DNA from: Burkholderiales bacterium
Lineage (GTDB): Bacteria > Pseudomonadota > Gammaproteobacteria > Burkholderiales > Burkholderiaceae_C
Assembly: GCA_947381415.1 (NCBI GenBank)
Contig: CANCVB010000029.1
Location: 1 to 35,947, forward strand
Length of the DNA stretch: 35,947 bases
Direction of reading: 5' to 3'
Under the pieces are notes generated by a model, which saw nothing but the letters and a program-made list of their open reading frames with translations, did no database searches and was not told the DNA's origin. Positions 19,370 to 28,840 of the stretch are shown piece by piece. Every line of letters starts with the position of its first letter. Position 1 is the stretch's first letter. The translations under genes were made by a program, and so were the position numbers.

Positions 19370-22300
19370 AAGCACTCGATGTGCTGTCTCTGCCCTTGCA
19401 AGGGCGGCAAGTCATTGAAGCCAGCGCAGGCACCGGCAAAACATGGACCTTGTCTGCGCTGTATGTGCGCTTGGTGATTGGCCATGCACGCCCGCAAGCC
19501 ACGCCCTTGAAGCCATCGCAAATTTTGGTGATGACGTTCACCGACGCCGCCACCGCCGAGTTGCGCGAGCGCATTCGCAAACGCTTGCAAGAAACCGCTG
19601 TGTTTTTTGACGAACTGCTTGCGCAACGCCATCCGCAAGGTGATGCATTTTTGAATGGCTTGGCCAGCCAATTGGAACCCGACGCGCAACAGCAAGCGGC
19701 GGCATGGCTGCATGCGGCAGCACAAAACATGGACGATGCGGCCATCTTCACCATCCACGCATGGAGCCGACGCATGCTGGGCCGTTTTGCTTTGCAAAGC
19801 CGTGATGTGTTCGAGCAAACCCATTTGGACAACCCCAATGCCTTGCTGCACGACTTAATCAACGATTACTGGCGGCGCTGCTATTACCCCCTGCCTTTGG
19901 CTGCCCAATCGGTGTTGCACAGTCTGTGGCAAGGCGACCCGCAAAAGCTATTGGCTGCGGTTCAAACGCTTTGGAAAAGCCAAGACCTCGCACCTCAAAG
20001 CGAAAGTCTGCCGCCCCCCGACGATGCGCCCACGGTGCTCGCACCTTACCTGCAATGGCAAACCCAATGCCACACGCTGCAGGCGCAGGTGCGACAGAAC
20101 TGGCAACCCCACTTGGCCGAGACCTTGTTAGCGGCGCAAGCGAATGGATTGATTCGCGGCAGAGGTATTACCAAGCTCAACTTTGTCAAATGGGTCGGGG
20201 CTTTGCAAGCCTGGGCCGAACATGCGCAAGACATCAAGCCTGACATCCTGCAACGCTTTGCCCTCAGTGCGCTGATGGACAAAGGCTGGGCGCAGGCCCA
20301 AGACTATCCTGTGTTTGCCGACATTGAGTCGCTGATGCAGCAGCGTGCACAGGAACCGCCATGCAAAGACCCCCTTGTTGCACATGCAGCTGATGCGCTC
20401 AGACAGGCCTACCGCGAAGCCAAGTTGCAACGCTCGGCCTTTGACTTTCAAGACCTGTTGCAAAGACTGCACAGCGCCTTGCGCGCAGACGGTGGCGAGA
20501 TGGCCGCAGCCATTCGCGAACAGTACCCCGTGGCGATGGTGGATGAGTTCCAAGACACCGACCCTTGGCAATACGAGAGTTTGAAACGCATTTACGACCG
20601 CGATGTTGTCGACCCACAGCGCAACGCATGGGTGATGATTGGTGACCCCAAACAAGCGATATACAGTTTTCGCGGCGCCGATCTGAATACATACATTCAG
20701 GCCCGCACAGAGGCGCTACAGATGGATGACCAAGCGGTGCACAGCTTGCACAGCAACTTTCGCTCCACACCTCGCTTGGTAAACGCACTCAACCATATGT
20801 TTGGTCAAGTGCCCCAACTTTTTACGTCAGGCGAGGACTGCATTGGCTATGTACCCGTCAACAGCCAAAGTGACGAAGAACCGCTGACAGATGCGCAAGG
20901 CCATGCCCCACAACCTGTGCAGGTGATGTACCTGCCTGTGCCTGATGGCAGCGAACAAGCTTACCTGTCCTCACCCGTGCATTTGCAGCTTATGGCCGAG
21001 GGCTTTGCCGCCACCATGGTTGATGTGTTGCAACGTTACCCGGATGTCACACCTGGCGACATGGCAGTTCTGGTGCGTAGCCACACCCACGCCAAAGCCA
21101 TGCAAACCGCGCTGCGCAAACGCCAGTTGCCCAGCGTGTTTTTGTCTGACCATGCCAATGTCTACCAAAGCGAAGAAGCCTTGGACCTGTGGCGCGTGTT
21201 GCGCGCCATTGCCTCGCCACGGCAAAGCCATTGGATGCGCAGTGCACTGGCCTCGCGTCTTTGGGGCCTGTCCCTTGCACAGTTGCCCTTGTATGTGCAT
21301 AACGAGGCCCATGCTGACGCCTTGAGTGAATCTTGCCAACGGTGGCTGCAGCAGTGGGAGCAGCAAGGCGTCTTGCCCATGCTTTACAGCTGGATACACG
21401 AGCAACACATTGCGGCGCGCTTACTGGCTTTGCCGCAAGGCGAGCGCCGCCTCACCAACCTGTTGCATTTAGGGGAGTTGCTGCAAGACGCCAGCCAGCA
21501 CTTGCAAGGACCACAGGCTTTGCTGCAACACCTCAGCGACAACTTGCAAGACAGCCTCGACCATCCTGAAGCGCAAAAAATGCGGCTAGAGACAGATTCG
21601 CAATGTGTCCAAATCGTCACCTTTCACAAGAGCAAAGGCTTGGAGTACCCGCTGGTGTTTGTGCCTTTCTTGGGCAGCTTTTCGGCCAAAGAAAAGGGCG
21701 ACAAGACCACCCGTGACGATGATGAAGAAAGTGTGGACATCAGTGCATCCACGACAGCAGAAGACGCCCGTTTGCTGTATGTGGCACTCACCCGTGCCAA
21801 GCGCGGTTTGTGGCTGGGCATCGCCCCCACACGCGACGCTGTTACAGGCGGCAAAGACAAAGCACTCAAATTCAGCGCGGTGTCGCGCTTGCTGCAACGC
21901 CAATCCCGTGACGATTTGCTCAGCCGCTTGCAGACAGCTTGGGGTGACTGTGCAGACATTGCCATTCAAGCGCTGCCCACTCCCCACCACCGCTGTTTTC
22001 CAGGCCTGGGCACGCAGGCGCACACCCAAACCGCACGCACTCCCCAACGCGCTCCTCACGCCCTGTGGTGGACCGCGAGTTTCAGCAGTCTCACCCGAAG
22101 CTTAGAAGCAGGCACGCCGCGCGAAGAGGCCTATACCGATGGCCTCAATGATGCCGCCCTTGACCCACTGCCCACCACAGCCAGTTCGGCCGTCAAACCG
22201 CATCTGGCCTGGCAGTCATTCCCTGCGGGTGCGCGCTATGGCACCTTTTTGCATAATGTATTGCAATACCAAGCCGAGCACGCCTGGCCTTTGGCCCAGT

Positions 22301-22968
22301 CGCACAACAAAGCGCAAGACATGGCGTGGCAGCAACTCCTGCAACGCAAAGCCGATTGGCTGGCGTTGCCCAGCGAAGCCCTCGCCTTGCTTCCTGCTTG
22401 GTTGCAAACCATCCTTGCCACGCCGCTGCCCTTGCTTGCCGCGGATGCCCCCTCACAACAGCTTGGCCCACCTTTGGTCTTGCAAGCGCTGCATTCAGAC
22501 ACGCTGTGGGCCGAAATGGAATTCAACTTACCCGTCGGTCAACTGAGCAGCCAAGTCCTTGATGCGCATATCCAGCGCCATGTGTTGCCACATCTTGAAC
22601 GCCCCGCGCTGCAAAACAAGGTATTGCAAGGCATGCTCAGTGGCTTCATGGACTTGGTGCTGCAACACGATGGTCGCTATTGGGTGCTGGACTACAAATC
22701 CAATCTGCTCAATGGCTACCAAGCCGATGACATCAACACGGCCATTTTGAACAAGCGATACGAAGTGCAATATGTGCTTTACACGCTGGCCTTGCACCGC
22801 TTGCTGAAGTCGCGTTTACCCGATTACCACTACGAACAACACATGGGCGGTGCGGTTTACCTGTTTTTGCGAGGCATTGATACGCCAGGTGCGGGCGTGC
22901 ATGCACTGCGACCGCCATGGGCCTTGATTGACCTGCTTGACCAAAGCTTTGCCAAGGAAGCCTTATGA
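19366..22968 (+). CDS. recB: Exodeoxyribonuclease V subunit beta (RecB)
   Basis: Protein of 1200 residues: a 3'-5' SF1 helicase plus the nuclease of RecBCD. Walker A is EASAGTGKTW with residues 19-26. Motif Ia is MTFTDAATAELR, Walker B is VDEFQDTDPWQYE, motif IV is SFRGADLNTYI and motif V is VTFHKSKGLEYPLVFVPF. A long 1B/linker region is present, and the C-terminal nuclease has GTFLHNVLQ and the D-Y-K catalytic motif at 1109-1111 (VLDYKSN), equal to D1080-K1082 of E. coli. A QYVLYTLAL-x-R-L-L helix follows. Length is normal. It is coupled to recC and recD by ATGA overlaps at both ends. Confidence 0.96.
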   Translation: MKALDVLSLPLQGRQVIEASAGTGKTWTLSALYVRLVIGHARPQATPLKPSQILVMTFTDAATAELRERIRKRLQETAVFFDELLAQRHPQGDAFLNGLASQLEPDAQQQAAAWLHAAAQNMDDAAIFTIHAWSRRMLGRFALQSRDVFEQTHLDNPNALLHDLINDYWRRCYYPLPLAAQSVLHSLWQGDPQKLLAAVQTLWKSQDLAPQSESLPPPDDAPTVLAPYLQWQTQCHTLQAQVRQNWQPHLAETLLAAQANGLIRGRGITKLNFVKWVGALQAWAEHAQDIKPDILQRFALSALMDKGWAQAQDYPVFADIESLMQQRAQEPPCKDPLVAHAADALRQAYREAKLQRSAFDFQDLLQRLHSALRADGGEMAAAIREQYPVAMVDEFQDTDPWQYESLKRIYDRDVVDPQRNAWVMIGDPKQAIYSFRGADLNTYIQARTEALQMDDQAVHSLHSNFRSTPRLVNALNHMFGQVPQLFTSGEDCIGYVPVNSQSDEEPLTDAQGHAPQPVQVMYLPVPDGSEQAYLSSPVHLQLMAEGFAATMVDVLQRYPDVTPGDMAVLVRSHTHAKAMQTALRKRQLPSVFLSDHANVYQSEEALDLWRVLRAIASPRQSHWMRSALASRLWGLSLAQLPLYVHNEAHADALSESCQRWLQQWEQQGVLPMLYSWIHEQHIAARLLALPQGERRLTNLLHLGELLQDASQHLQGPQALLQHLSDNLQDSLDHPEAQKMRLETDSQCVQIVTFHKSKGLEYPLVFVPFLGSFSAKEKGDKTTRDDDEESVDISASTTAEDARLLYVALTRAKRGLWLGIAPTRDAVTGGKDKALKFSAVSRLLQRQSRDDLLSRLQTAWGDCADIAIQALPTPHHRCFPGLGTQAHTQTARTPQRAPHALWWTASFSSLTRSLEAGTPREEAYTDGLNDAALDPLPTTASSAVKPHLAWQSFPAGARYGTFLHNVLQYQAEHAWPLAQSHNKAQDMAWQQLLQRKADWLALPSEALALLPAWLQTILATPLPLLAADAPSQQLGPPLVLQALHSDTLWAEMEFNLPVGQLSSQVLDAHIQRHVLPHLERPALQNKVLQGMLSGFMDLVLQHDGRYWVLDYKSNLLNGYQADDINTAILNKRYEVQYVLYTLALHRLLKSRLPDYHYEQHMGGAVYLFLRGIDTPGAGVHALRPPWALIDLLDQSFAKEAL

Positions 22969-24701
22969 AGCTCAGCAGCTTGCTTCCAAACGGTTGGCAT
23001 GGCACCAGCTTGACCCCATTGACCGAGCTAGACATCGCCTTGGTGCAGATGTTGCAAAACCTTGAGGCCACCAGCGATGAGCGTCATCTGTGGTTGGCGG
23101 CTTTAACCAGTCACCAATGGGGGCGTGGACACGCCTGCCTCGACCTCAACGATTGGCCGCACAACGCGGGCCTGTTGCTGGGGTGGCCAGCGCAAGCCTT
23201 GGCGACACTGCCTGCGGATCTGTCCCAGGGTTTGTCTGGTCTGCCGTGGACCCAAGGCGCGCATTCACCTTTGGTCACAGATGGCAAACGGGTGTATTTG
23301 CGCCGTGCTTGGCAAGCCGAACAAACGGTTCGCACGCAATTGATGGGCATGTTGCAAAAACGCGAGGCGCCACCCGATGTGGGGCAACAGCTCGACACCT
23401 TGTTTGGCAGCGACACCCACGATGGCCAGCGCTTGGCCTGTGCCCATGCAGCGCACAACGCACTCACCCTCATCACCGGGGGGCCTGGCACCGGCAAGAC
23501 CACGACCGTGGTCAAGTTGCTGCGCCTGCTGCAATCGGGAACACCCTACCCCTTGCGCACCCTGTTGGCCGCGCCCACCGGCAAAGCAGCGGCTCGGTTA
23601 GCGCAAGCCATGGCGCAAGCACGTGCCACGCTCAACGATGCTGAAGCCGCGTGCTTGCCCAGCACCGCCCACACCTTGCACAAACTGCTGCACACCAGCC
23701 ATGGCGCTGCACCGGTTTTGCAGGCCGACATCATTGTGGTCGATGAGGCCTCCATGATCGATTTGGAATTGATGGCACGCTTGCTCAAAGCCGTGCCACC
23801 ACAAGCACGCTTGGTGCTGCTGGGTGACAAAGACCAGCTCGCCTCCGTCGAAGCCGGCGCCGTCATGTCGCAACTGTGCCAAGCACCATGGTTGCAAGCA
23901 CACACCAAGGTTCTCACCCACAGCCATCGCTTTGACCCCGAACAAGGCATTGGCGCGTGGGCCAAGGTTTGCAATGCGGGTGACAGTGCTGGGTTGCAAG
24001 CCCTTTGGCAAGCAGCGCCCGAGGCGTGTGGGTCTGCGCAGGCTGCAGTCACACGTTTAAGCCATGCCCATAGCAGCACTGCCCTCTTGCATACCATCAC
24101 CGAGGCATGGGCAGCTTGGCGCCAACAGCTGAGCCCACACCAACAAGGCCAGCACTGTGACGATGCACAGGCTTTGGCCTTGCTGCAAAGCTTTGCACGC
24201 ATGGGCGTGCTGTGTGGCTTGCGTGAAGGGCCTTGGGGCGTGAAAGCGATCAACCAACAGTTGCAACAAGCCATGGGCTTTGCGCCATCAGATTGGTTCG
24301 TGGGACGCCCCGTGATGGCCAGGCGCAACGACTATGCGCTGGGTTTGATGAATGGCGACATGGGCATGTGTTTGCCAACCCTGGTTCACGGCGAAGTGCG
24401 GCTGCGGGTGGCGTTTCCCGATGGCCAAGGGGGCGTGCGGTGGTTGGTACCTGGCCGCTTAGAGAACATCGATACCGTTTTCGCCATGACGGTGCACCAA
24501 TCGCAAGGTTCGGAATTTGCGCAAGTCTTGCTCATCTTGCCTGACACAGCCACCCCCCTGCTCACCCGCGAATGGGTCTATACCGGCATCACCCGTGCGC
24601 GCCAAAGCCTGTGCGTTTGGGCACCCCAGACCCGCTTGCTGATGCATGCCATCAACCAAACCGTGGTTCGCAGTGGCGGCTTGGCACAAACACAAACCTA
24701 A
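22965..24701 (+). CDS. recD: Exodeoxyribonuclease V subunit alpha (RecD)
   Basis: Protein of 578 residues, the 5'-3' SF1B helicase of RecBCD. Walker A GGPGTGKTT spans 172-180 with K178. Walker B is VVDEASMIDLELM. Other motifs are LLGDKDQLASVEAGAVMSQLC, the C-terminal TVHQSQGSEFAQVLLILP and VYTGITRARQSL. An N-terminal recognition domain precedes the helicase, matching E. coli RecD in layout and length (608). The start overlaps the recB stop (ATGA), giving the usual C-B-D order. After the stop there is a possible RNA hairpin before the next gene. Confidence 0.96.
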   Translation: MKLSSLLPNGWHGTSLTPLTELDIALVQMLQNLEATSDERHLWLAALTSHQWGRGHACLDLNDWPHNAGLLLGWPAQALATLPADLSQGLSGLPWTQGAHSPLVTDGKRVYLRRAWQAEQTVRTQLMGMLQKREAPPDVGQQLDTLFGSDTHDGQRLACAHAAHNALTLITGGPGTGKTTTVVKLLRLLQSGTPYPLRTLLAAPTGKAAARLAQAMAQARATLNDAEAACLPSTAHTLHKLLHTSHGAAPVLQADIIVVDEASMIDLELMARLLKAVPPQARLVLLGDKDQLASVEAGAVMSQLCQAPWLQAHTKVLTHSHRFDPEQGIGAWAKVCNAGDSAGLQALWQAAPEACGSAQAAVTRLSHAHSSTALLHTITEAWAAWRQQLSPHQQGQHCDDAQALALLQSFARMGVLCGLREGPWGVKAINQQLQQAMGFAPSDWFVGRPVMARRNDYALGLMNGDMGMCLPTLVHGEVRLRVAFPDGQGGVRWLVPGRLENIDTVFAMTVHQSQGSEFAQVLLILPDTATPLLTREWVYTGITRARQSLCVWAPQTRLLMHAINQTVVRSGGLAQTQT

Positions 24702-24709
24702 ATCCATCA

Positions 24710-24752
24710 GGGTAACGGTGGCAAAATCCATCTGTTTTTGCGTGTTTTACCC
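24710..24752 (+). other. Possible stem-loop in the recD to adhesin-E-like gap
   Basis: GGGTAA (24710-24715) can pair with TTACCC (24747-24752), and internally CAAAA (24722-24726) with TTTTG (24737-24740 region), over 43 bases with unpaired bases between. It is imperfect and ends just before the AAAGGA ribosome site of the next gene. It could be a weak terminator or a leader element. Confidence 0.3.
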
Positions 24753-24764
24753 AAAGGATGTCCG

Positions 24765-25241
24765 ATGCGCTGTTTGAAATGGATGCTTTTGCTGTGTTTG
24801 ACGGCTCAGCCTTGGTTGGCCAGCGCCGAATGGGAAGCCGTGGATGAAAACCACCTGGCGGTGGTCTATATCGATCCCGACAAAATACGTGCAAGCAGCG
24901 TCTTTCCGCAAGCGTGGCACCTGATCGATTTGCGCGAGCGCTCGAAAACCGGTGCGATGTCGCGCTTGGTACTGATGGAATACGACTGCCACGACGAACG
25001 TCGACGCACACTGGCTTTCTCTTCCAAGTCTGAGCCCATGGGTGAAGGCAAAACCTTGTTCACCAGCGCGCTGTCTACCCCTTGGAAACCGGTGGCAGGC
25101 GATACGGTTGGGCAAAAAGCCTTGCTGCTGCTGTGCGGTCACAATGCAGGCAAAGGGACCAAAGGCGCCAAAGGCAAAGACAGCAAAGAAGCGCCTGCCG
25201 CGCCCGCCAAAAGCGAGAGCCACGGTGATGCCCACCATTGA
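24765..25241 (+). CDS. Secreted adhesin-E-like protein (first copy)
   Basis: Protein of 158 residues. A signal peptide of about 25 residues (WMLLLCLTAQPWLASA) ends before EWEAVDENHLAVVYIDPDKIR. The pattern W-x-x-V ... YIDP-x-x-IR ... YDC-x-x-x-RRTLAF ... W-x-P-V-x-x-D-x-x-x-Q-K-x-L-x-x-x-C resembles the surface-adhesin E family (Pfam Adhesin_E; Haemophilus protein E), with two conserved cysteines. After this domain there is a Lys/Ala/Gly-rich tail ending GDAHH. AAAGGA lies 7 bases before ATG 24765; an in-frame TTG at 24738 is less likely. It is the first gene of a seven-gene cluster; the next starts 17 bases on. A second related protein is at 28466. Function unknown beyond the family. Confidence 0.65.
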   Translation: MRCLKWMLLLCLTAQPWLASAEWEAVDENHLAVVYIDPDKIRASSVFPQAWHLIDLRERSKTGAMSRLVLMEYDCHDERRRTLAFSSKSEPMGEGKTLFTSALSTPWKPVAGDTVGQKALLLLCGHNAGKGTKGAKGKDSKEAPAAPAKSESHGDAHH

Positions 25242-25258
25242 TAACCCAGGAACCTGTC

Positions 25259-25597
25259 ATGCAAGTCACCCAACACACCGCGCACTTCTCTACAGCCCCC
25301 CAACTCGCGCCTGAACACATGGCGCCAGTGGCTGCCCATGGTTTTAAAACCGTCATCAACAACCGCCCTGACATGGAAGGTGGCCCCGATCAACCCTCGT
25401 CTGCACAAATGCAAGCAGCGGCTGAAGCGGCAGGCATGACCTACCACTACCTGCCGGTGATCAGTGGCAGCATCACCCCTGAACAAGTGCAACACATGGC
25501 CGAGTTGGTGCAATCTGCCCCAGGCCCTGTGCTGGCCTTTTGCCGCAGCGGTGCACGTTCGACCCAGTTGTGGATGATGGGCGCGAGCAACGACTGA
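25259..25597 (+). CDS. DUF442/TIGR01244-type phosphatase-like protein
   Basis: Protein of 112 residues. The features FKTVINNRPDMEGGPDQPS, YHYLPVISGSITPEQV and PVLAFCRSGARST match the small dual-specificity-phosphatase-like family known as DUF442/TIGR01244. The C95-x-x-G-x-R-S loop is the phosphate-binding signature and the RPD near the N terminus is typical. In other proteins this domain is fused to a metallo-beta-lactamase-like persulfide dioxygenase; here it is alone. No signal peptide, so it is probably cytoplasmic. AGGA lies 6 bases before ATG 25259. The sensor kinase gene begins 10 bases after its stop. Substrate unknown. Confidence 0.75.
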   Translation: MQVTQHTAHFSTAPQLAPEHMAPVAAHGFKTVINNRPDMEGGPDQPSSAQMQAAAEAAGMTYHYLPVISGSITPEQVQHMAELVQSAPGPVLAFCRSGARSTQLWMMGASND

Positions 25598-25607
25598 AGC
25601 GTCTTCT

Positions 25608-26966
25608 ATGGGCCTGCGCCTTCAAATCAATCTGATCATGGGCGTGTTGCTGGCCGCGTTTGCATCCTTTCTGATTTACTTGCAACTGGATAACACCCGC
25701 CAAAGCGTGCATGAGGAAATGGATGGCGCCAGCATCGTCGCCACCCAATTGCTGTCTCGTTTACAAGCCAGTTCGCGCAACAGCTCACTCAGCGACATGG
25801 CGCAATTTCTCTCCACCGTCGGTCGCATTCGTGCCAATGAAATCGAGCTTCGCAACGCGCAAGATGTGGTGGTCTACCACTCACCTCCGCCGGTATACAA
25901 GGCCGGCCGCGATGCGCCTGATTGGTACACACGCATTGTGTCGCCCGCTTTGAACACCCGTGAAATTGCTGTCGCTGAGGGGCGACTCTTGCTTCGCGCC
26001 GACCCCTCACGCGCCATATTGGATGGATGGGACGACTTCAAACCCATGGTGTTGACGGTACTGGCGGGTTTTGTGCTGGGCAATGCGCTGGTGTTTGTGT
26101 TGGTCGGGCGAGCGATGCGGCCTTTGCAACAGGTGGTGCAAGGTCTGCAGGCCATGGAAGGTGGCAGCTACGACACCCGATTGCCCGCCATGCAAGGCAA
26201 AGAGGCACGCGTGTTGGGCGAAGCCTTCAATGCAATGGCGCAATCGGTGCAAGACGGCATAGCTGCGCAAAACCGCGCACGCGAAGTCAGTTTGGCGTTG
26301 GCACAAAACCGCGAACTCACGCAGGTGATCCAAACCCGCATTGAAGAAGTGCGTGGCCAAATCGCGCGTGAATTGCACGATGAGCTGGGTCAACAAGTCA
26401 CGGCCATCAAAAGCTTGGGGCAGGCCATGGTGCTGCGTGCCCAAGGGGTGGATGCCCACACCGAAAACGCGGCCCGTATGGTCATACAAAGTGCCGACGC
26501 GATTTACGAAGAAGTGCACCAATTGGTAAGCAAGCTGCGTCCTTTGGCATTGGACCGTTTTGGCTTGCAAGACGCCTTGCAAGACTTGGTGGAAGACGCC
26601 CGCAGCCGCCATGCCCATGTTCTTATCCAGTTGCAGGTAAGCACCGAGCTGCAAGATATTGAACCCAGCTTGGCCACAGCCACTTACCGCATCGTGCAAG
26701 AGTCTTTGACCAATGCACTGCGCCATGCACAAGCCAGTGACATTCATATCCAACTGTCTGACCAAGACCAGCAATTGCACATCGCCATCAGCGACAACGG
26801 CATTGGCGCGTCGCCCGACTGGGCTGATTCGGGCCAATATGGCGTGATCGGTATGCGCGAGCGGGCCCAGGGCTTGGGCGGGTCCTTTCAGTTCGAGTCC
26901 TTGCAACCCTCAGGGGTGCGTGTGACGGCAGTCTTGCCACTCAGCCACAATCAGGCCCATGGCTAA
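25608..26966 (+). CDS. Sensor histidine kinase, LapD/MoxY-type sensor with HAMP and HisKA_3
   Basis: Protein of 452 residues. Membrane segments lie at about 8-26 and 147-170, with a periplasmic domain between them. That domain contains ELRNAQDVVVYHSPPP and DAPDWYTRIVSP, which fits the LapD_MoxY_N sensor type. A HAMP linker follows (RAMRPLQQVVQGLQAMEGG). The dimerisation/phosphoacceptor motif is ARELHDELGQQ with H257. The ATPase has ESLTNALRHA (N box), DNGIGASPD and GVIGMRERAQGLGG. This is the NarX/UhpB/MoxY class and pairs with the LuxR-type regulator whose ATG at 26959 overlaps by 8 bases. The signal sensed is unknown. MoxY controls methanol oxidation in Paracoccus, but no such genes are seen here. 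Confidence 0.88.
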   Translation: MGLRLQINLIMGVLLAAFASFLIYLQLDNTRQSVHEEMDGASIVATQLLSRLQASSRNSSLSDMAQFLSTVGRIRANEIELRNAQDVVVYHSPPPVYKAGRDAPDWYTRIVSPALNTREIAVAEGRLLLRADPSRAILDGWDDFKPMVLTVLAGFVLGNALVFVLVGRAMRPLQQVVQGLQAMEGGSYDTRLPAMQGKEARVLGEAFNAMAQSVQDGIAAQNRAREVSLALAQNRELTQVIQTRIEEVRGQIARELHDELGQQVTAIKSLGQAMVLRAQGVDAHTENAARMVIQSADAIYEEVHQLVSKLRPLALDRFGLQDALQDLVEDARSRHAHVLIQLQVSTELQDIEPSLATATYRIVQESLTNALRHAQASDIHIQLSDQDQQLHIAISDNGIGASPDWADSGQYGVIGMRERAQGLGGSFQFESLQPSGVRVTAVLPLSHNQAHG

Positions 26967-27606
26967 GTTGACAATTTTGTTGGTAGACGACCACGCAGTG
27001 GTGCGCAGTGGCTTCAAAGTGCTGCTACAGACCTGGGACGATGTCGAGGTGGTGGCCGAGGCCAGCAGTGGCGAAGAGGCTTTGCCGCTGTACACCCACC
27101 ACCGACCGGATGTGGTGGTCATGGACATTGCGATGGCGGGTATGGGCGGCATAGAGGCCACCAAGCGTTTATTGGCGCTAGACCCCAAGGCGTGTATCTT
27201 GGCGTTGTCCGCGCATGAAGACAGCAGCTACGCCAAACGTGCCTTGCAAGCAGGGGCGTTGGGATATTTGTCCAAACGCGCTGCACCCGAGGTATTGATT
27301 GACGCTTTGCGTATGGTGGCACGCCACCAACGCTTTATCGACCCCCTGATCGCGCAACGCATGGCCAACCAACACCATGACAGCGATGCGCAACAGATAG
27401 ACAAACTCTCGCCGCGTGAATTCGAGGTGTTTTTGCTGCTGGCCAAAGGGCGCTCGGTATTGGACATCTCGCAAGCCTTGGGGCTGTCCTCCTCCACCGT
27501 TGGAACGCATTTGTACAAAGTGAAACAAAAACTTCAACTCACCAACCAATCCGAGATGACCTTGCTGGCCATGCGCCACGGCTTATTGGACGACGCCGCC
27601 CCATGA
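26959..27606 (+). CDS. NarL/LuxR-family response regulator
   Basis: Protein of 215 residues. The receiver domain occupies 4-120 with acidic pocket D10/D11, phosphoacceptor D56 in VVVMDIAMAGMGG, the conserved Ser (LALSAHEDSS) and the Lys in GYLSKRAAP. A GerE/LuxR helix-turn-helix runs at about 150-205 with LSPREFEVFLLLAKGRS and SSTVGTHLYKVKQKL. It is the partner of the kinase that it overlaps by 8 bases, and it overlaps the SDR gene by 4. It probably controls this cluster or another target; no matching operator was identified by eye. Confidence 0.93.
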   Translation: MAKLTILLVDDHAVVRSGFKVLLQTWDDVEVVAEASSGEEALPLYTHHRPDVVVMDIAMAGMGGIEATKRLLALDPKACILALSAHEDSSYAKRALQAGALGYLSKRAAPEVLIDALRMVARHQRFIDPLIAQRMANQHHDSDAQQIDKLSPREFEVFLLLAKGRSVLDISQALGLSSSTVGTHLYKVKQKLQLTNQSEMTLLAMRHGLLDDAAP

Positions 27607-28469
27607 ACCCCTCTGTGAATTCTTCCTACCAAGGGCGGGTTGCCCTCATCACCGGTGCCAATGTGGGCATTGGTCGCGTCACCGCTTTGCGTTTGGCCGA
27701 GGTGGGTTTCACGGTATTTTTGGCGGGTCGCTCGGCACAGCGAACCCAAGCGGTGATAGACGAAATTCACGCTGCCGTGAAAAGCCCAGACCGCGCTTTT
27801 TACCTACCGCTGCAACTCGACGACTTGAACTCGGTGCGTGCCTGTGCCGCACAGTTTTTGGCGCTTGAACGGCCTTTGCACTTGCTCATCAACAACGCAG
27901 GCATGGCAGGCGACAAAGGACAAACCCGCCAAGGCTTTGAGAAAGCCTTTGGGGTCAACCACCTTGGGCATTTTTTGCTTACCCAATTGTTGTTAGACAC
28001 ATTGAAAGCCAGCGCACCGGCCAGAGTGGTGACGGTGGCCAGCCGGGCTCACCTCATGGCCTACCAAGGTGTCGATTGGCAGGCCTTGCAACAAACCACG
28101 CGCAGTCTCACTGGCACGGTGGAATATGGTGTGTCCAAGTTGGCCAATATTTTGTTCAGCGCGCATTTGGCCAAGGTGTTGGCAGGCTCTGGGGTGTCCA
28201 CCTATGCCTTGCACCCAGGCGTGGTCGATACCGAGGTGTGGCGTGAAGTGCCGCGATTTCTAAGGCCCTTGTTGCGCCTGCGCGGACTGCTCACACCGGA
28301 AGAAGGCGCGCAAACCACCTTGTATTGCGCGTTGCAAGCTCCCGCCAATGAAAGCGGTTTGTACTACGACAAATGCCGCGTGAAAACCCCTTCTCGCATT
28401 GCCCAAGATGCAGAATTGGCCGAACAACTGTGGAACCAATCCCTGCAATGGGTGAAAGCTGACCAATGA
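27603..28469 (+). CDS. Short-chain dehydrogenase/reductase (retinol-dehydrogenase-like)
   Basis: Classical SDR of 288 residues, NAD(P)-dependent. The cofactor motif TGANVGIG is at 17-24, NNAGMAG follows strand 4, and VTVASRAH (catalytic Ser) precedes Y175-x-x-x-K179 in EYGVSKLANILF. PG-VDTEVWREVP fits the post-catalytic loop. The substrate-binding C-terminal part resembles the retinol dehydrogenase / WW-domain oxidoreductase group, whose bacterial members mostly have unknown substrates. NADP preference is likely since an Arg follows the loop (AGRSAQR). The ATG overlaps the regulator stop and its stop overlaps the next gene, both by 4 bases. Confidence 0.85.
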   Translation: MNPSVNSSYQGRVALITGANVGIGRVTALRLAEVGFTVFLAGRSAQRTQAVIDEIHAAVKSPDRAFYLPLQLDDLNSVRACAAQFLALERPLHLLINNAGMAGDKGQTRQGFEKAFGVNHLGHFLLTQLLLDTLKASAPARVVTVASRAHLMAYQGVDWQALQQTTRSLTGTVEYGVSKLANILFSAHLAKVLAGSGVSTYALHPGVVDTEVWREVPRFLRPLLRLRGLLTPEEGAQTTLYCALQAPANESGLYYDKCRVKTPSRIAQDAELAEQLWNQSLQWVKADQ

Positions 28470-28840
28470 GAAAAACCCTTGCCATGCTGCTGTTGACCTG
28501 CCTGAGTGGTTTCACCCACGCTGACTGGCAAGCTCTCGCCAAAGCCGATGACGGGGACTGGTACGTCGACACCCAAAGGGTACAAGCCCCTCCAACGGTG
28601 CGCGTATGGACCTTGTTTGACCACCATGCACCTGTGGGCGCTTTTGGTGTTTTGTCAGTCAAGACGATGCACGAGTTTGATTGCGCGCAACAACGCATGC
28701 GTGACGTCAACATCGTGGTATTTAACGACCACATGGCACGCGGCTCGATCCTGCGCAACACCTACCCTGGTACCCAGTTGATCCATCCACCCCCTGGCAG
28801 TGTCTTCGAGCAACTCATGACCGAACTGTGCAAACCATGA
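28466..28840 (+). CDS. Secreted adhesin-E-like protein (second copy)
   Basis: Protein of 124 residues with a signal peptide of about 19 residues (MLLLTCLSGFTHA) and then DWQALAKADDGDWYVDTQRV. It shares with the protein at 24765 the order W-x-x-L/V, Y-x-D, V-W-x-L, E-[FY]-DC near the middle, and a C-terminal cysteine (LMTELC). PPPGSVFEQL is a typical surface-adhesin E ending, so this copy is closer to the family than the first. It lies between the SDR and pirin genes with 4-base overlaps on both sides, which is an unusual place for a surface protein. It is probably periplasmic or outer-membrane attached. Function unknown. Confidence 0.7.
   Translation: MRKTLAMLLLTCLSGFTHADWQALAKADDGDWYVDTQRVQAPPTVRVWTLFDHHAPVGAFGVLSVKTMHEFDCAQQRMRDVNIVVFNDHMARGSILRNTYPGTQLIHPPPGSVFEQLMTELCKP

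Noticed and set aside
25259-25597. Beta-lactamase-type function for the DUF442-like protein
   Set aside because: The family name comes from fusions with a metallo-hydrolase domain; here only the phosphatase-like domain is present and no metal-binding HxHxDH motif is seen.
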